Part shown: positions 35,325-47,062 of the stretch, in pieces
How positions within the stretch are numbered: position 1 is the stretch's first letter
Layout of the letters: the number at the start of each line of letters is the position of its first letter
Assembly: GCA_026075535.2 (NCBI GenBank)
Contig: AP026547.1
Coordinates: 6,820,001-6,884,000 of the forward strand
Reading direction: 5' to 3'
DNA length: 64,000 bases
Origin: Tricholoma matsutake
Lineage: Eukaryota > Basidiomycota > Agaricomycetes > Agaricales > Tricholomataceae
Notes under the pieces: generated by a model
Databases searched by the model: none
Told to the model about the DNA's origin: nothing
Seen by the model: only the letters and a program-made list of their open reading frames with translations
Position numbers and translations under genes: made by a program

Positions 35325-35520
35325 TGTAAGAGTGTCTCTTACATCAGCATTCCTTATCTACATCCGCACCCTTTATCACATGTCATTCCAGTAGTATATA
35401 GTCTACACCTTGATTACCTTGTATGATATCTTAGTTTCCTCCCTTGAATATACTAAGTTCCTTATATGTTCTTGTTTCCTTGAGTGTTGGAAGCTTCAGC
35501 TTCCTTCCACTTTTTTTATA
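35325..35520 (-). repeat. Second diverged LTR of the same family, opposite orientation
   Basis: Begins TGTAAGAG like the reverse complement of the 213-bp LTR. Shares gtatgatatcttag (LTR: gtacgatgtcttag), a cttgaat...aacttcc-like block, and a gaagcttcagcttcc palindrome where the LTR has agaagtactctagtacttct. End not defined. Confidence 0.5.
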
Positions 35521-35596
35521 TAATGAACTTACTACATATCTCCACTCTACTCTCTCACACATGTACTATTCCCTGAGCCAGGCCAGCCCTGAAATC

Positions 35597-37993
35597 ATGG
35601 CAACAATCCATTTTTTCACACCAACATCTCTCCCTAATGACAATGCAACACCGGCTCTCGTTTGCTCCATCTAGCTTGTTCTCTGAGCCTCGTCTAGCCC
35701 CCTGGCTCTGTTGGTTCAACCACCCCTGGACCTGCTTAACCCCCCATGCCTCTTGTTCTGAGGTTCCTACCTCATTGGTTCAGCGCTGTACAGCACCATT
35801 GAATTCTCATTTCCACCCTGCCAGTCTCATTTACCTCATGGCAAACCACCTTTTCCTTGCTTCCCCTCCCATTCTGCCTTGCAGACCATTCTACAATGGG
35901 TAGACTATATGCAATTCACGCAGTCCCCATCTCGAAGCTGCCTCAACATGTTTAATACCATATGGCATTGTCCAATATTGTGAACTTCTCGTCCCTTTAC
36001 AACTCCCATCCCCTCCCCGATGCATCTCACCCAAATGGCTACTCACAACCACCTGCAAGTGACTACACAACCTAACAACAACATATGAACAGCGTCCATT
36101 ACCAGCCTAAACCATCACCACAACTGTTGAGAAAGTTATGCAGACCAATCCAACCCCTGAGCGTTGGTGTGCTGCCCTGCAAACAGAGCCGCCTGACCTG
36201 AGAAATGTGAAGACAACATCGTTCACCAGCTCCAGTATCCAAGCAACCCCCAATACCAACCAAATAGCCACCCAAACCCTTGTTAACCCCCCCATCCCAC
36301 CCCTCACTGCTGACAATGCATGCACAGCCCCCATCAACAATGCAAACATCGTCGACAACCACCACTACCCCTTCCCCAGCCTCAATCTGGCTCCAACCAC
36401 CTCGAAAATGGCAGCGCTCACTTCCAGCACAACCCACAGCACCCCTGCACAGTCCCCAGCCCCACTTTGAGCATCAGGAGTGCCCCTGTGCCACTGCCAT
36501 ATGACTACCAACAATGATGACCACTCCTGCTTCAAACCAGCTCCCAACAGCTCGTAAACAATGCCATTTGCTTCCAGACCTACCTACAGCACTCTACCCA
36601 GCTCCCCAGCCCCTCCTTTTGCACTCTGAGCCTCCCAGCGCCACCACTGTGTCACCATCAACAATGGCAATGATACCTGATGCAAGGGCCGAAAAACTAC
36701 AACTAGAGTGACATCTAGCACCCAAACGGATACCACTACCTTGGAGACAGCCACTCAGGCAGGCAACAACCCCCAACGATGGTCTACAGCCCAGCAGACT
36801 GAACCAAATGACGATGAGCAAAGGTGTTCATAGAAACACATCATCTGCCCAGCAGAATGACCTTGCTAGCCACAGGCTAAATGAAGGTCTAGGAAGCATC
36901 ACACACCACCCAGCTCCCCTCAGGTCACCCCCATGTCCCCTGTTGCACACCCTGAGCTACCCCATGTCTGTGCCACATTGTATGCATCAATGCCGACTCC
37001 CCTCATCCCACTACATTCAAAATAAGACCCTATCCTCCAAAAACAATGAAACATGCTACTGGAGCCCTTAGAACACCCCCAAGTCCCATTCCATCCACCT
37101 AGTTCACCACAGACACCCAGGAAACACATCATTCCACCACTGCCTGTGTCCCACACCCCAGCCACCTTGTCAGCAATGTCATTGACAACTGCTAACACCC
37201 CCCGTTCACTGTCTACGCCACCATTTCCATCCACCCACCCCAGCTCACACCAGAACACCCAGAAACGAGATGTTTCACCAACACCCACATCCTACACCCC
37301 TGCTGCATCACTAACAATGCCATCGACACCTGTCGACACTATTCACTGCCCATGCACCCCAGCCAACCCCAGTGCACACAAAAATGTGCCGCTTCTCTAC
37401 CTACAACAGACAAACACCGATGGCTACAAAAAAAAAAAAAACAGCATGGCAATGACTACACAAACCCCTGGACCCTCTTGTTCCCCCACCCAGCCCAGGA
37501 AATAGTCTACATCACCCGTCCTGTCCCAGATCCTCCATAAACAAGTTGTTTCACTGTCTTCCACTGCTGACACATCTGAACCCCCCACTGCCGTGTCACC
37601 CACGACATCGTTTACACCTGGGGACACCCCCTGTTCATTGCATGTACCCCATTTGCTGCCTATACACCCCAGCCAACCCCAGGATCCCCAAAAACATGCC
37701 ATTTTGCTACATGTGACATCTGTTACCAGCAAACACCGACGACTACACAAAAACAGCAGGGCAATGACCATACCACCCCCTGCACCCCCTGCTGCCACCG
37801 TTTCACAGCCCCATCCATGTCACCACCCCCATCCATGTCACCAGCCCCATCCATGTCACCAGCCCTGTCCACATCACCCCCCGGTTCTCATCAACACTCA
37901 CCCTTGTCATGGCCTGCCCTTGTCATCTCCTGCCCTTGTCATCGACTGTCCTCATCGAAACCTGTCGCTAGCCATCATCAGTTCTGGTGTTTC
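35597..37993 (+). pseudogene. Pro/Thr/Ser-rich decayed coding-like region
   Basis: The plus strand is C-rich over 2.3 kb and reads as Pro/Thr/Ser/His-rich peptide in shifting frames (for example 36138-36470, 36808-37071, 37053-37505 and 37593-38009), starting with MATIHFFTPTSLPNDNATPA at 35597. Stops and frame changes interrupt it every 60-150 codons. A poly-A run (37428-37440) lies inside it. The shared composition over the whole length suggests one decayed low-complexity protein gene, perhaps the first ORF of an element starting at the LTR relic at 35325. No family recognised. Confidence 0.35.
37808..37882 (+). repeat. 18-bp tandem repeat, about four copies
   Basis: Units of the type cccatccatgtcaccagc; read in frame they give repeated Met-Ser-Pro-Pro/Ala-Pro/Leu-Ser. 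A second short series (tgcccttgtcat) follows at about 37914-37946. Confidence 0.85.
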
Positions 37994-38525
37994 AAGGTTC
38001 AGTCCATAGGACTGAAGACCGAACTGGACCAAACTGCGGTCCATGGTTCAGTCCAGTCCATTTTTCTGAAAAAGTGAGTAACTGAAACCGCAGTTCGGTT
38101 AATTTCAAAAACATTTGAAAACTGTTATAAAACTGGTTGTAACCAGTCTTTTACACTTAGATTATATACCCTATAAAATAATAAAAGTATATGTATAATA
38201 AGCTACCTACGAGGGGGGATTGGTGGAGTTTATATATGTTGCAGGGGTTGTACATATTTGTTCACAGTAAATGAACACATATGTGTCGTTTTCATCACAT
38301 GTTGATGTGTTTGCTTGCACAAAAAATAAAAGTGGCACCATTTGTGAGATGCCCATGACCACACAAACACACAACCACAAAGCAAGGGGCCCAAATGATG
38401 AACGAATGTCGTTTGGGCCCCTGGGTATGTTCCTTTTACTTGATTTCTTTCTTTTACTAATTCCCTAACTAATATTTATTCTTTTTAGTTTCTTGCCTGT
38501 TAATAATGACCCCCCTATGCCATCA

Positions 38526-38545
38526 CTGTGAGCCTCTGCTCACAG
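38526..38545. repeat. Perfect 8-bp-arm hairpin (copy 1)
   Basis: ctgtgagc / gctcacag with loop ctct. Confidence 0.8.
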
Positions 38546-38885
38546 GGTCGCAATGGGCCCCATTTCTGGACAACAATGACATGGAGATGCCACATCACAC
38601 AGCACCACCACCCTGCCTGCAAGCCACTGCTCGTAGGGGGATATGGAGGTGCTGATGACGACAAAACAAACAGCAACAACAACAAGCTGCAGCAACAACA
38701 AATGGCAGCATTGATGAATGGCAGCGACAACAAATGGCAGTGACAATGAACGGCAACAACAATGAACAGCAACAACAACCAACAGTGCCAACACCCCCAC
38801 CCTCACTAAAAACATGAGAGGGTGGGGCTATTTCTTTTCATTTTCATTTTCAATCTTTCATTCTGTATGTAGCTACACTGCATTG

Positions 38886-38905
38886 CTGTGAGCAACTGCT
38901 CACAG
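38886..38905. repeat. Perfect 8-bp-arm hairpin (copy 2)
   Basis: The same arms, ctgtgagc / gctcacag, with loop aact. A degenerate third version (gcaagccactgctcgtagg) is near 38618. Confidence 0.8.
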
Positions 38906-39131
38906 GATGCTTATGTATTTATTTTATTTCATATACACAATTATATTTAGTTAGCTGTAAAAAAACGGGGGGAAAACCAGTTAAAACCAGTTTTTTGGAC
39001 TGTAACCGAACTGATTAGGACCAGTCCTATCAGTTCGGTTATGGTCTACATCACTTGGGCTCACAGTCTGGACTGGTTACAGTCCTGGTTAACCCACTTT
39101 GGGGTCGAAAAACTGGACCAAACTGGACCTT

Positions 39132-40058
39132 AAAATACTAATCAGTTCCCAGGCAACTCAATGTTTTCACCAACATGTACAGTGCTAGGTCGTTAAGTGG
39201 GCCACCTAAGCCCAAAAAGCATGTACTTCAATTCCAATGGAGCCTAGAGTAGATCTAAAGAGTCAGAAGGGTAGACCAGGACATGAGGAAGTGGGTTTTG
39301 ATGAATGGTAATTTTAGGAGACATCATTGCTACACTGGGAATATTTTCCTGAACAGACTGCCAGATTGGGAAAATTGATGATGTGGGCCACCCATGGGAA
39401 CCTGTGTTGTGGTGTTCTGCCTCAACATCGCACTGCCATTCTAAAGGACTGGAGCAATGGATGCTCTCAAAACTTTGAGATCACATCAAGAGGTATTCAT
39501 TCTATCAGGATATGCACTTTTTCAGCTATCTAATTGTTTTCCTTGTTTAGGATTTTGCCTTGGAGGCCGAACCCTCTGATTCCCATCGTTGTCGACTTCA
39601 ACCGCATCCTGCTGAACATGTCCTCCCTCCAGTGCATCCAAAGTAGTCTCTACTAATCCAACTCTTTGGCTAACATCAATCTCAGGCAATCTGTCCCTGG
39701 TGCTGTGTTCTGAGTCCTGCACAGTGGTTTCATCATTCCTGAGCCTGACCTTGTTGACATTCGCTTCCCTGCTTGCAGCAGGGTGATCAACAATGCAAGG
39801 ATGAGCAGAAGGCTGTCCTGCAACCAACCGAAGGGGTCTCTCTACTTCAGGGGCCTGATTTTTGCTTGTCACTGTATTTCCATCTCGTTCAACATCCTCG
39901 GTGTTGGCAGGCCAACATAACATGTGCAGACGGGGGCAAGGTCAGGCAGCCACTGCTGGAGGAGGCAAATCAGGATCATCAGGCTATTTTTCATCATCGG
40001 CAGGCACTACCACTTCTTGGCAGGCTTGAATCAACCAAACAGGGTGTTGTCGGCATGA
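39132..40058. other. 3' flank of the pogo-like element
   Basis: A minus-strand 133-codon frame (39923-39522) is hydrophilic with no known domain; it follows the transposase on the same strand and could be an extra exon or ORF of that element, but nothing confirms it. A candidate element end, TA-cagtgctaggtcgttaag (39178-39197), was seen, but no matching inverted copy was found at the other side. Confidence 0.3.
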
Positions 40059-41377
40059 TCAAAGGATGGGTATCTCTGCCTCACTCTCAGAACCAGAACC
40101 AGAGCCACTGCCAGATGATCCAGTGCCTCCATCATCATTGGAACTTGAGCTCAGATCATCATCACCTCCTGTTGGCACTCCAGTGGCTTGACCTTGTACA
40201 GCTTTGCCTCGACCTCTCCCACCCCCTCTTGTACCTCTTCCATGACCTCGAGCCCTCAATGCCCTTGCCTTGGCTGCTGCTGCCACCTTTGCCTCGCGTT
40301 CTGCAGCCTTCTTCTCCTTTTCAAGTGCTTTCTGGTAATCCGCAATATTCTTCTTCAGAACCTTGAATCATGGTGCTGCTTCCTTGAAAACATCTTTCAT
40401 CAAGCTCTCCCAATCATGACGAGCAAGCCAGTCAAGATTTTCTGCTGCAGTCATATGGTGTGCACATCCTGAGGTGGGCATATTCTGCTTTTTTCGTCCT
40501 GTCTTCTCAAATGCACATTTTCTCAGCCTCTTGTTCTCTAGTTCCATCAACTTCATCTGTGTGAAGTCCTGTTCCAAGGCAATACCAGCTTGCATGATGA
40601 TTGTCACAAAGCATAGCATTCTCTGCCTGCAGTGCTTGACACGACACTGTTTCTGGAAGTGGGTTGAGAAACTCAATATGGTATTGCTGTGTTGGTTCCT
40701 CTTCATCAACATCCTCACCACCAGATCTTTCCCCTGGCATAACATCATCATGTTCAGGTGTGTTGGCCATTGTGGCTGACATAATCGGTGTTGGGGTGGG
40801 TGTTGGAATTGGACTGAGAATGGATGGGAGCTGCACAGGAAGGGGCTGTGCTGCCTGTGCAGTCATGTTCTTTGATGGCTTGAAGGCTGATTGAGGGATT
40901 GCATGGTGGTCTAGTGGCCATATTCCTGTTTTGCTGAAGGCAGACTGGATTGTGGCTGGTTTAAATGCTTCACTTTGAGCTGTATGGTAGTAGGCTAGGA
41001 AATTTGCCTTGGTTATTGCAATGAGGGATTGTGATGCAATTGTCACAATGTGCTTCCATGACTGGGCTAGGAGTCCAAAAGCACCCACATCACAAGGCTG
41101 CAGAGCATGTGTTGTGTGCGGGGGAAGGCAAATGATGATGATTTTATTATCTGCGGTGTATTTGCAAAATTTAAAGGTACAGTGTGAATTATGACCATTG
41201 AGAATCAAGAGGCGATAGCATCCAGCAGCTTTCTGTCTGGTCGCAGGATTAAAGTCATTCTGGAGCCATGCGGAGCCCAGCTCCTGATCGGTCCACCCAT
41301 TCAGAGAAAGAGAAATGCTGCAAATGCAACATGAGTATGGATCCCTATCAGAACAAGTTAATCATGTACCTAGTATT

Positions 41378-41590
41378 TGTAACAGAAGTACTCTAGTACT
41401 TCTGGCACTCAGGTGAGAGGAACAATGCTAAACAGGAAGTTGATATGGATTCAAGAGTCAGTAGTAATCTAAGACATCGTACGAGAATGAATATCCTACA
41501 GGCATGTGATCGTGTGTATTAGTAATCATGGTCAAGGCATATGGAAGGTAGTAATGGAAGGTAGTAAGAGAATAAGGGAATTCTCTTACA
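41378..41590 (-). repeat. 3' LTR of Gypsy element 1
   Basis: Plus-strand reading starts tgtaacagaagtactc and ends ggaattctcttaca, so TG...CA in both directions. It contains the palindrome agaagtactctagtacttct. Confidence 0.93.
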
Positions 41591-41599
41591 CTTGCACAA

Positions 41600-44500
41600 T
41601 CCCCATTGGAAAGGAGTGTATTGTCTAGGTGTTGTGTGATGACTCCCATGTCACGAGTGCTTCTGTGTCAATCAGTTCGGATTGGGGAGCCACAAGTCAT
41701 GTTCGGGTCCATACCCTGTCCATCGCACGAGGTATTGGTGACCTCATCCCCATGGATGTTTGTCAATGATTTGGTCAATGAAATATTCGGTTGTACCATC
41801 CGTCGTTACCAAGGGTGGTGGTGGGTGGTGTGCTCGGGATGGGAACATCTTGTCGTTGTTCGCGACGTTGCGTCTAAGGTGAGAGACATGGAATGTCGGG
41901 TGAGCCTTTGATGAGGGTGGTAGTCACAGGGTGTATGCAGAGGATTCCGGATGTGCTTGTAAGACCTCATATAGTCCATCAAATCTTGGCATGAACTTTG
42001 CGATGCGACCATCTTTAGCTTGCATGTAGTCTCTTCGACGATGAGCTGTAGCTAGCAAAACCTTATCACCAACTTCAAACACCGGGTCCACTGTGCGATC
42101 TCTGTTCGCTGTGTGCGCTTGATTGATCTTGGCTGCTAACAGGTTATCCCATGCTGCATTGGTTAGCTCCGCCATTTCTGCCATGAAAGCCTCCATAGCT
42201 GTGGCATTGATAGATGAGTCTGTTGAGGGTGTGGATGATATGAAGGGGGGAAGTAGACGAGGCAATCTGCCTGTCTTCAATACGAAAGGTGATATGCCCA
42301 TTGAGTTACTTGGAGTGGAAGTGCACTTTCAGTAAGGCCTTTGCCCACCCTTTCTGGTTATGTTCCACATGGAATAGCAGGCATTGGATAACAGTTTTGT
42401 TTGTAGGTTCTGAGGATCCAGTGGTCTGAGGGTGGTAAGATGTCAATAACTTGTGATTGATGCCTGTGAGTTTCATCAAGGCACACCAGAATTTTGAGAT
42501 GAAGATTTTGTCGCGATTGCTCACGATCTCCACAGGACACCCATTCTCACAATACCATTTGTTGAAGAAAAGGTAAGTGAATTCTTCTGCAGTGATGTCG
42601 CTCTTGCACATGGTGATCTAGATATCAGCCCCTAGTCTGTCCATCATGGTCACGATAGCGTCGAAACCATCATCTCTCGGGAGGGGTCCTACAAAGTTGA
42701 TGGCCATGCACTCGAATCGGTTGTCAGGGATAGGTAAAGGATGTAGGGGGCCTGCCTGCTTTGTATTTGATGATTTGTTTCGTTGACAGTCTGGACAGGA
42801 AGGGACGTATCCGTTTGCGAGGTCTTTCCTCATATTTGGCCAATAGAAGTCATCTTGGAGATTCACATATGACTTTTCTGCTCCGAAGTGACCAAGGTTG
42901 TTGTGTGCAAGTTGGAAGAGGTGCTCGCGCAGTTGTTTGTACTTTGGCATCACCATGCGGTTACTGATGAACAGGAGTCCATGTTTAATCATGACATTCA
43001 ATTTGCTGTCCACTACGCCTCGTTTGAGATCATCCAGAATGCCAATGCACCAAGGATCTTCATGGTAGCCATTTTTGATTCGAGTGATGAGTTTGGGGTC
43101 GCTTTGGATTGTGAATATGCCCGCAATCTGCAAAGGTGGTGAAGTGTTGTCGACGGAGTCAGGGAGTCGGGAGAGGGCATCTGCGACCGTGTTATGTTCC
43201 CCATTGATATACATGATACTATATTCATACTGTAACAGGTATTCCATCCAGTGCGCCTGGCACTGGGAGAGGTTGCGCTGGAAATCGAAGTTTTGCAGGG
43301 TCTTGTGGTCTGTACGGATGTGGATGTGGGTTCTGAGTAGGTCCACTCTCCATTTCTTCAATGCGCGCATGATGGAGAGCATCTCCTGCTCATGTACTGG
43401 GTAGTTTCATTCAGTGCTGTTGAGTTGTCTCCTTTCAAATGCTACTGGTCATGCTGTCTCCCATGAAGGCCCGAATGAGAGTACCGTGCCCATCCATCGC
43501 TTGCTGGCGTCGCAAGTCACAAAGATCTTATTATTGCCAGGGTTCTTGTGGTCGATCATGGTGAAGCAGTCTTGGCTGACCACCAGACATTTGATGCTGT
43601 TGAAGGCATACTGGTGGGTCACTGTCCATGGTGGGAAGGATGCATTACATTCTTTTCATGTCAGGGGTGTCAGGACAGAGGTGTGCTCTGCGAGTGAGGG
43701 AAGGAATGCCGAGATGTAATGTACGATGCCTAGGAATTGCCTTACGTGCTTTGCTGCTTTGGGCGCAGGCCAGTTGAGAATACGGTTAACTTTGCTGTCG
43801 TCAGCTTCAATCCCTCTGGCTGAAATATGGTGGCCCAAAAATTCAATTTCTGTGCAGAACAGGCTAGACTTCTTCAGTGAGCAGTAGAGTTGCACCTTTC
43901 AGAGGGCATCAAGGATGAGTGTCACGTTTGTTCTATGTTCCGCTAGCGAGTTTGACCAGATGATAATGTTGTCCAAATACACATGGCAGATTTTGCCAAT
44001 GTAGTCCTTGAGAGTGAGAGTTACCCGGCATTGGTGTGTTGCTGGTGAGTTCTGCATGCCCATTGGCATAACAACCCATTCCCACAGGCCAAATGGTGTT
44101 AATGTTGCTGTGTACTTTATATCATCAGGGTGAACAAGGGTTTGGAAAAATGAGTTTGTCATATCTATCTTTCCCCATATTTTGCCTTTTGCACAGTCGG
44201 CGAGTATGTCATCAATCTGTGGTAGGGGATAATTGTCAGGGATTGTCAGCCTGTTGAGGTGTCAGTAATCATTTACCCATTGGGGTAGAACTGTTGGGTC
44301 TGCCTTAGGGATAATGAATGAAGGGGATGCGTACGGAGATGATGAGGGTCTTATCCGTCCAGCAGCCACATGTTGGTCTATCAGCATTTTCCATCCAGCC
44401 CTATATTTTTGCGGGCAAGCATACGCACAGGAGACGGAGATGGGAGAACCAGGTAGGAGTTTTATGTGGTGGTATACCTCGTTTGGTAGATCTTTTACGT

Positions 44501-46592
44501 GAGGGATATCAGTCGGGAATCGGTCTGCAAATTCTTCTTTTAGTTTTGTGTCCCATTTGTGCAGAGTAGCTTGCCCAGCTAGTTGTTTGATTTGAGTTTT
44601 GATCGAAGCTATTAAGTCCGGTGGGCTGGTAGTTATGTTTTCAAAATTAAACCACTCTGGGTTTTCTTTGAACAATGCTAACAGTTCCATGTGAACCAGT
44701 GCGCGCTTATCACGTGTTTTTGCCTGTCCTTCTTTGATTTCTCATGCCTCAAGTTTGCGTCGTTGATGAGGTGCCCTTACAGGGACTTGTTGTAACAATT
44801 TAGGGTTAGGTGGGTTGAGGAGGTCATAACCAGTCTCCTTAGCAATTGTGGTATGGAGATGGGCATCAACAACAATTCTATTCTTCACTAGAAAGTTGAG
44901 GCCTAGGATAAGGTTGGTATGCAGGTTGGGGCAAATGATCGTGTTGATCGCACGTGACTTCCAAATGGCATCCATTGATTGGATGAGTAATCTACAGTAG
45001 TGCATTAAAATGAGAGGCGAGGAAACAGTCGAGTGTTCTTTGCTGAAAGTGCCGGATACAGAAATAGGTTTGAAAAGCGGTCAAGGCGTGAGGCATAAAA
45101 TCTCTGCAAGGTTACTAGAAATCAAGACTGGGGGCGAACCATGGTCAATAAGAGCCTTGATCAGGGTTGGGGTGCAGGTGGCCAGAGCATCAATGCAGCA
45201 CGTCCAGAACAAGTGGGAAGGCAAGGAGAAGGATGGAGGCATGTACTCATCTGCCTCGGCATCCATGTATTCATCAGATTCCCCATTGCTAACCTCCTCT
45301 TCAAAAGACATGCTGCCCTCGAATATGGCTGCGATGGTCATAGTACCCAGCTTCTTCTTTTCATAGGTGACCTTGGCCTTGGCTGCATGCACAGGCATCA
45401 CTTTCTTGCAGTCTTCAATGGTGGGTCTTGGGTTCTTGCAGTTCTTGCTAATGTGTTTGGCGTCAAAGGTCCTGCATTTGAAGCAGCCTTGGTGGAGTCT
45501 GAGCAAGTCTTTCTCCACATCGGTGAGGGGGGTGAGAGCAGTGTAGGTATTGTTCAAGGCACCAGAGTCGTTATGGCTAGTGTTAACAATGTTAGAATCC
45601 TTCAAGATGTTCCCGGCTCTTGTCGCACCTTGAGCCGCCTGAAGATCTAACTCCAAAAGGTGCAGATGCTCCAACCAGTCATCAAAATCCATGATCACAT
45701 CCAGTGTACCCTTTGTGGCACCAGGCGCAATCCCGTTGTTCACTTTGTAGAGTCATTTAAGGCCATTGGAGAGGCGGGGAAGAAGGTGTAAGTGGAAATG
45801 GTCATCAGGGATATGACAAGGGGATTTTGCAGCTTTCAGTTCATCATTTGCATTGCAGACTTTGTTGACCCAAGTAAGTAAGTTCATGGATCCTTGGATA
45901 GCGATCTGGTCCTGTACAAGGTTATCTTCCCAGTTTTGAGGTAAGAATTTCTTCCTGAAGCTAACCAGAAATTCTGGGAAGGAGAGGGCGATGAGTTGAG
46001 CCTCATCTGCCAAGATCCAAGATTGGACAGAGGTTGACTCGAAGTTATAAATGATTTTACCAACATGATCTGCCATGGCAATGTCTTTCATTGAGAAGTA
46101 ACGCCGGCATGCATTGTCAAATTGGCATATGACGTTGACGGTGAGGCATCCCACAGAGAGAATGGGAGCAGAGGACGGCAATGACTGATGAACTTCAGCC
46201 AGTGCATATAATGGGTCGATGGTTGTTGTCATTGCAGGTGAATGGCGAGTTTGAATTATGCAGGGCTCTGAGTCAGAGTCTGAGGAAGGGATATGTCTGA
46301 GTGGGTTGTTCTGGGTCTGGTTGGAAGGTGGTGGAGGGGTACCATATATAGATGTCAAAGGAGACGAAGCGGTGGAAACAGGGGGGGGGACCAGACATCT
46401 GGCATGGCTCCTGGTGGTGAGCGGTGTTGGTAAAGAGGGGAGACGAGACAGATTGATCTTTGGCAGGAGCAGGTTGGCGTGGTTGGAATTTGCCGTGGAA
46501 CTGGGGAGTTTCTGTTTGTGAATTATATATGTTTGCGCAAGTGGGTTGTTGTTACTCTTGGGGATCGGGGATGATGATAAGGGTCGAGACAT
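41600..46592 (-). pseudogene. gag-pol of Gypsy element 1, dead
   Basis: One frame runs from ATG 46592 to about 42306 and is cut only by stop codons; a frameshift follows, then the C-terminus to about 41640. Gag: FPEFLVSFRKKFLPQNWEDN and a variant zinc knuckle CFKCRTFDAKHISKNC. Protease: LIDHGSPPVLIS, with DHG instead of DSG. Reverse transcriptase: RIRPSSSPYASPSF, and YLDN in place of YLDD. RNase H: TDHKTLQNFD. Integrase: an HHCC finger (GHFGAEKSYVNLQ..CPDCQRN); both catalytic Asp sites read Asn (AINFVGPLP, IVSNRDKIF). The end has a chromodomain-like stretch (EYFIDQIIDKHPWG, QYLVRWTGYGP). In-frame stops at 45753, 45081, 44742, 44262, 43899, 43656 and others are TGA; the one at 42618 is TAG. 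Confidence 0.9.
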
Positions 46593-46849
46593 GATAGTTC
46601 GATAGCCAAAAGTAGGTCGGTGACCGTAGTACCAGTTTGCTTCTCGCCCAGAATAGGTTTGGCTTTGCTCAGAAAGGTTTAATGCCGTTATCTGCCTGTC
46701 TAGCACCTGTCAGATCAGTGTATCATGGTGGTGTTCACATCTCTCTTGCACAGGATTGGCTGGGTTTTTGATGGAGCAGTGTAAGCGGTGTTTTCAGGAC
46801 TTGTTCTGGTCTTCCAGGTATCCAGGTCAAGTTCGCATTTAAAAAAAAG

Positions 46850-47062
46850 TGTAACAGAAGTACTCTAGTACTTCTGGCACTCAGGTGAGAGGAACAATGC
46901 TAAACGGGAAGTTGATATGGATTCAAGAGTCAGTAGTAATCTAAGACATTGCACGAGAATGAATATTCTACAGGCACATGATCATGTGTATTAGTAATCA
47001 TGGTCAAGGCATATGGAAGGTAGTAATGGAAGGTAGTAAGAGAATAAGGGAATTCTCTTACA
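46850..47062 (-). repeat. 5' LTR of Gypsy element 1
   Basis: Same 213-bp sequence as 41378-41590 with about seven transitions. Confidence 0.93.

Larger units (their letters stand above)
37994..39131. mobile_element. About 1.14-kb element built of subterminal inverted repeats
   Basis: Left 37994-38110 and right 38985-39131 are packed with short motifs in both orientations: gaccgaactgg, cagttcggtt, aaccgaactg, ggaccagtcc, and aactggaccaaactgg. The outermost ends read aaggttcagt (left) and aaggtccagt (right, complement). The interior has GC-paired hairpins (38526-38545 and 38886-38905) and a CAA-rich stretch (38660-38780). There is no transposase. Clustered subterminal motifs are typical of hAT-like or CACTA-like non-autonomous elements; I cannot choose between them, and no clear target duplication was found. 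Confidence 0.5.
41378..47062 (-). mobile_element. Decayed Ty3/Gypsy chromovirus-like LTR retrotransposon 1 (5.7 kb)
   Basis: 213-bp LTRs at both ends, flanked by GTATT at 41373-41377 and 47063-47067. Element sense is minus, so the 5' LTR is 46850-47062. The LTRs differ at about seven positions by eye, all transitions. It lies inside the pogo-like transposase gene. Confidence 0.93.

Noticed and set aside
38660..38780. CAA-rich repeated stretch that could be mistaken for a spaced array
   Set aside because: Units are short and irregular, a microsatellite-like run; no constant spacers.
39178..39197. TA-cagtgctaggtcgttaag as a candidate terminus of the pogo-like element
   Set aside because: No inverted counterpart found in 47858-48771, so the element ends stay undefined.
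39522..39923. 133-codon minus frame downstream of the pogo-like transposase
   Set aside because: Hydrophilic with no family signal; could be part of the element but not supportable.
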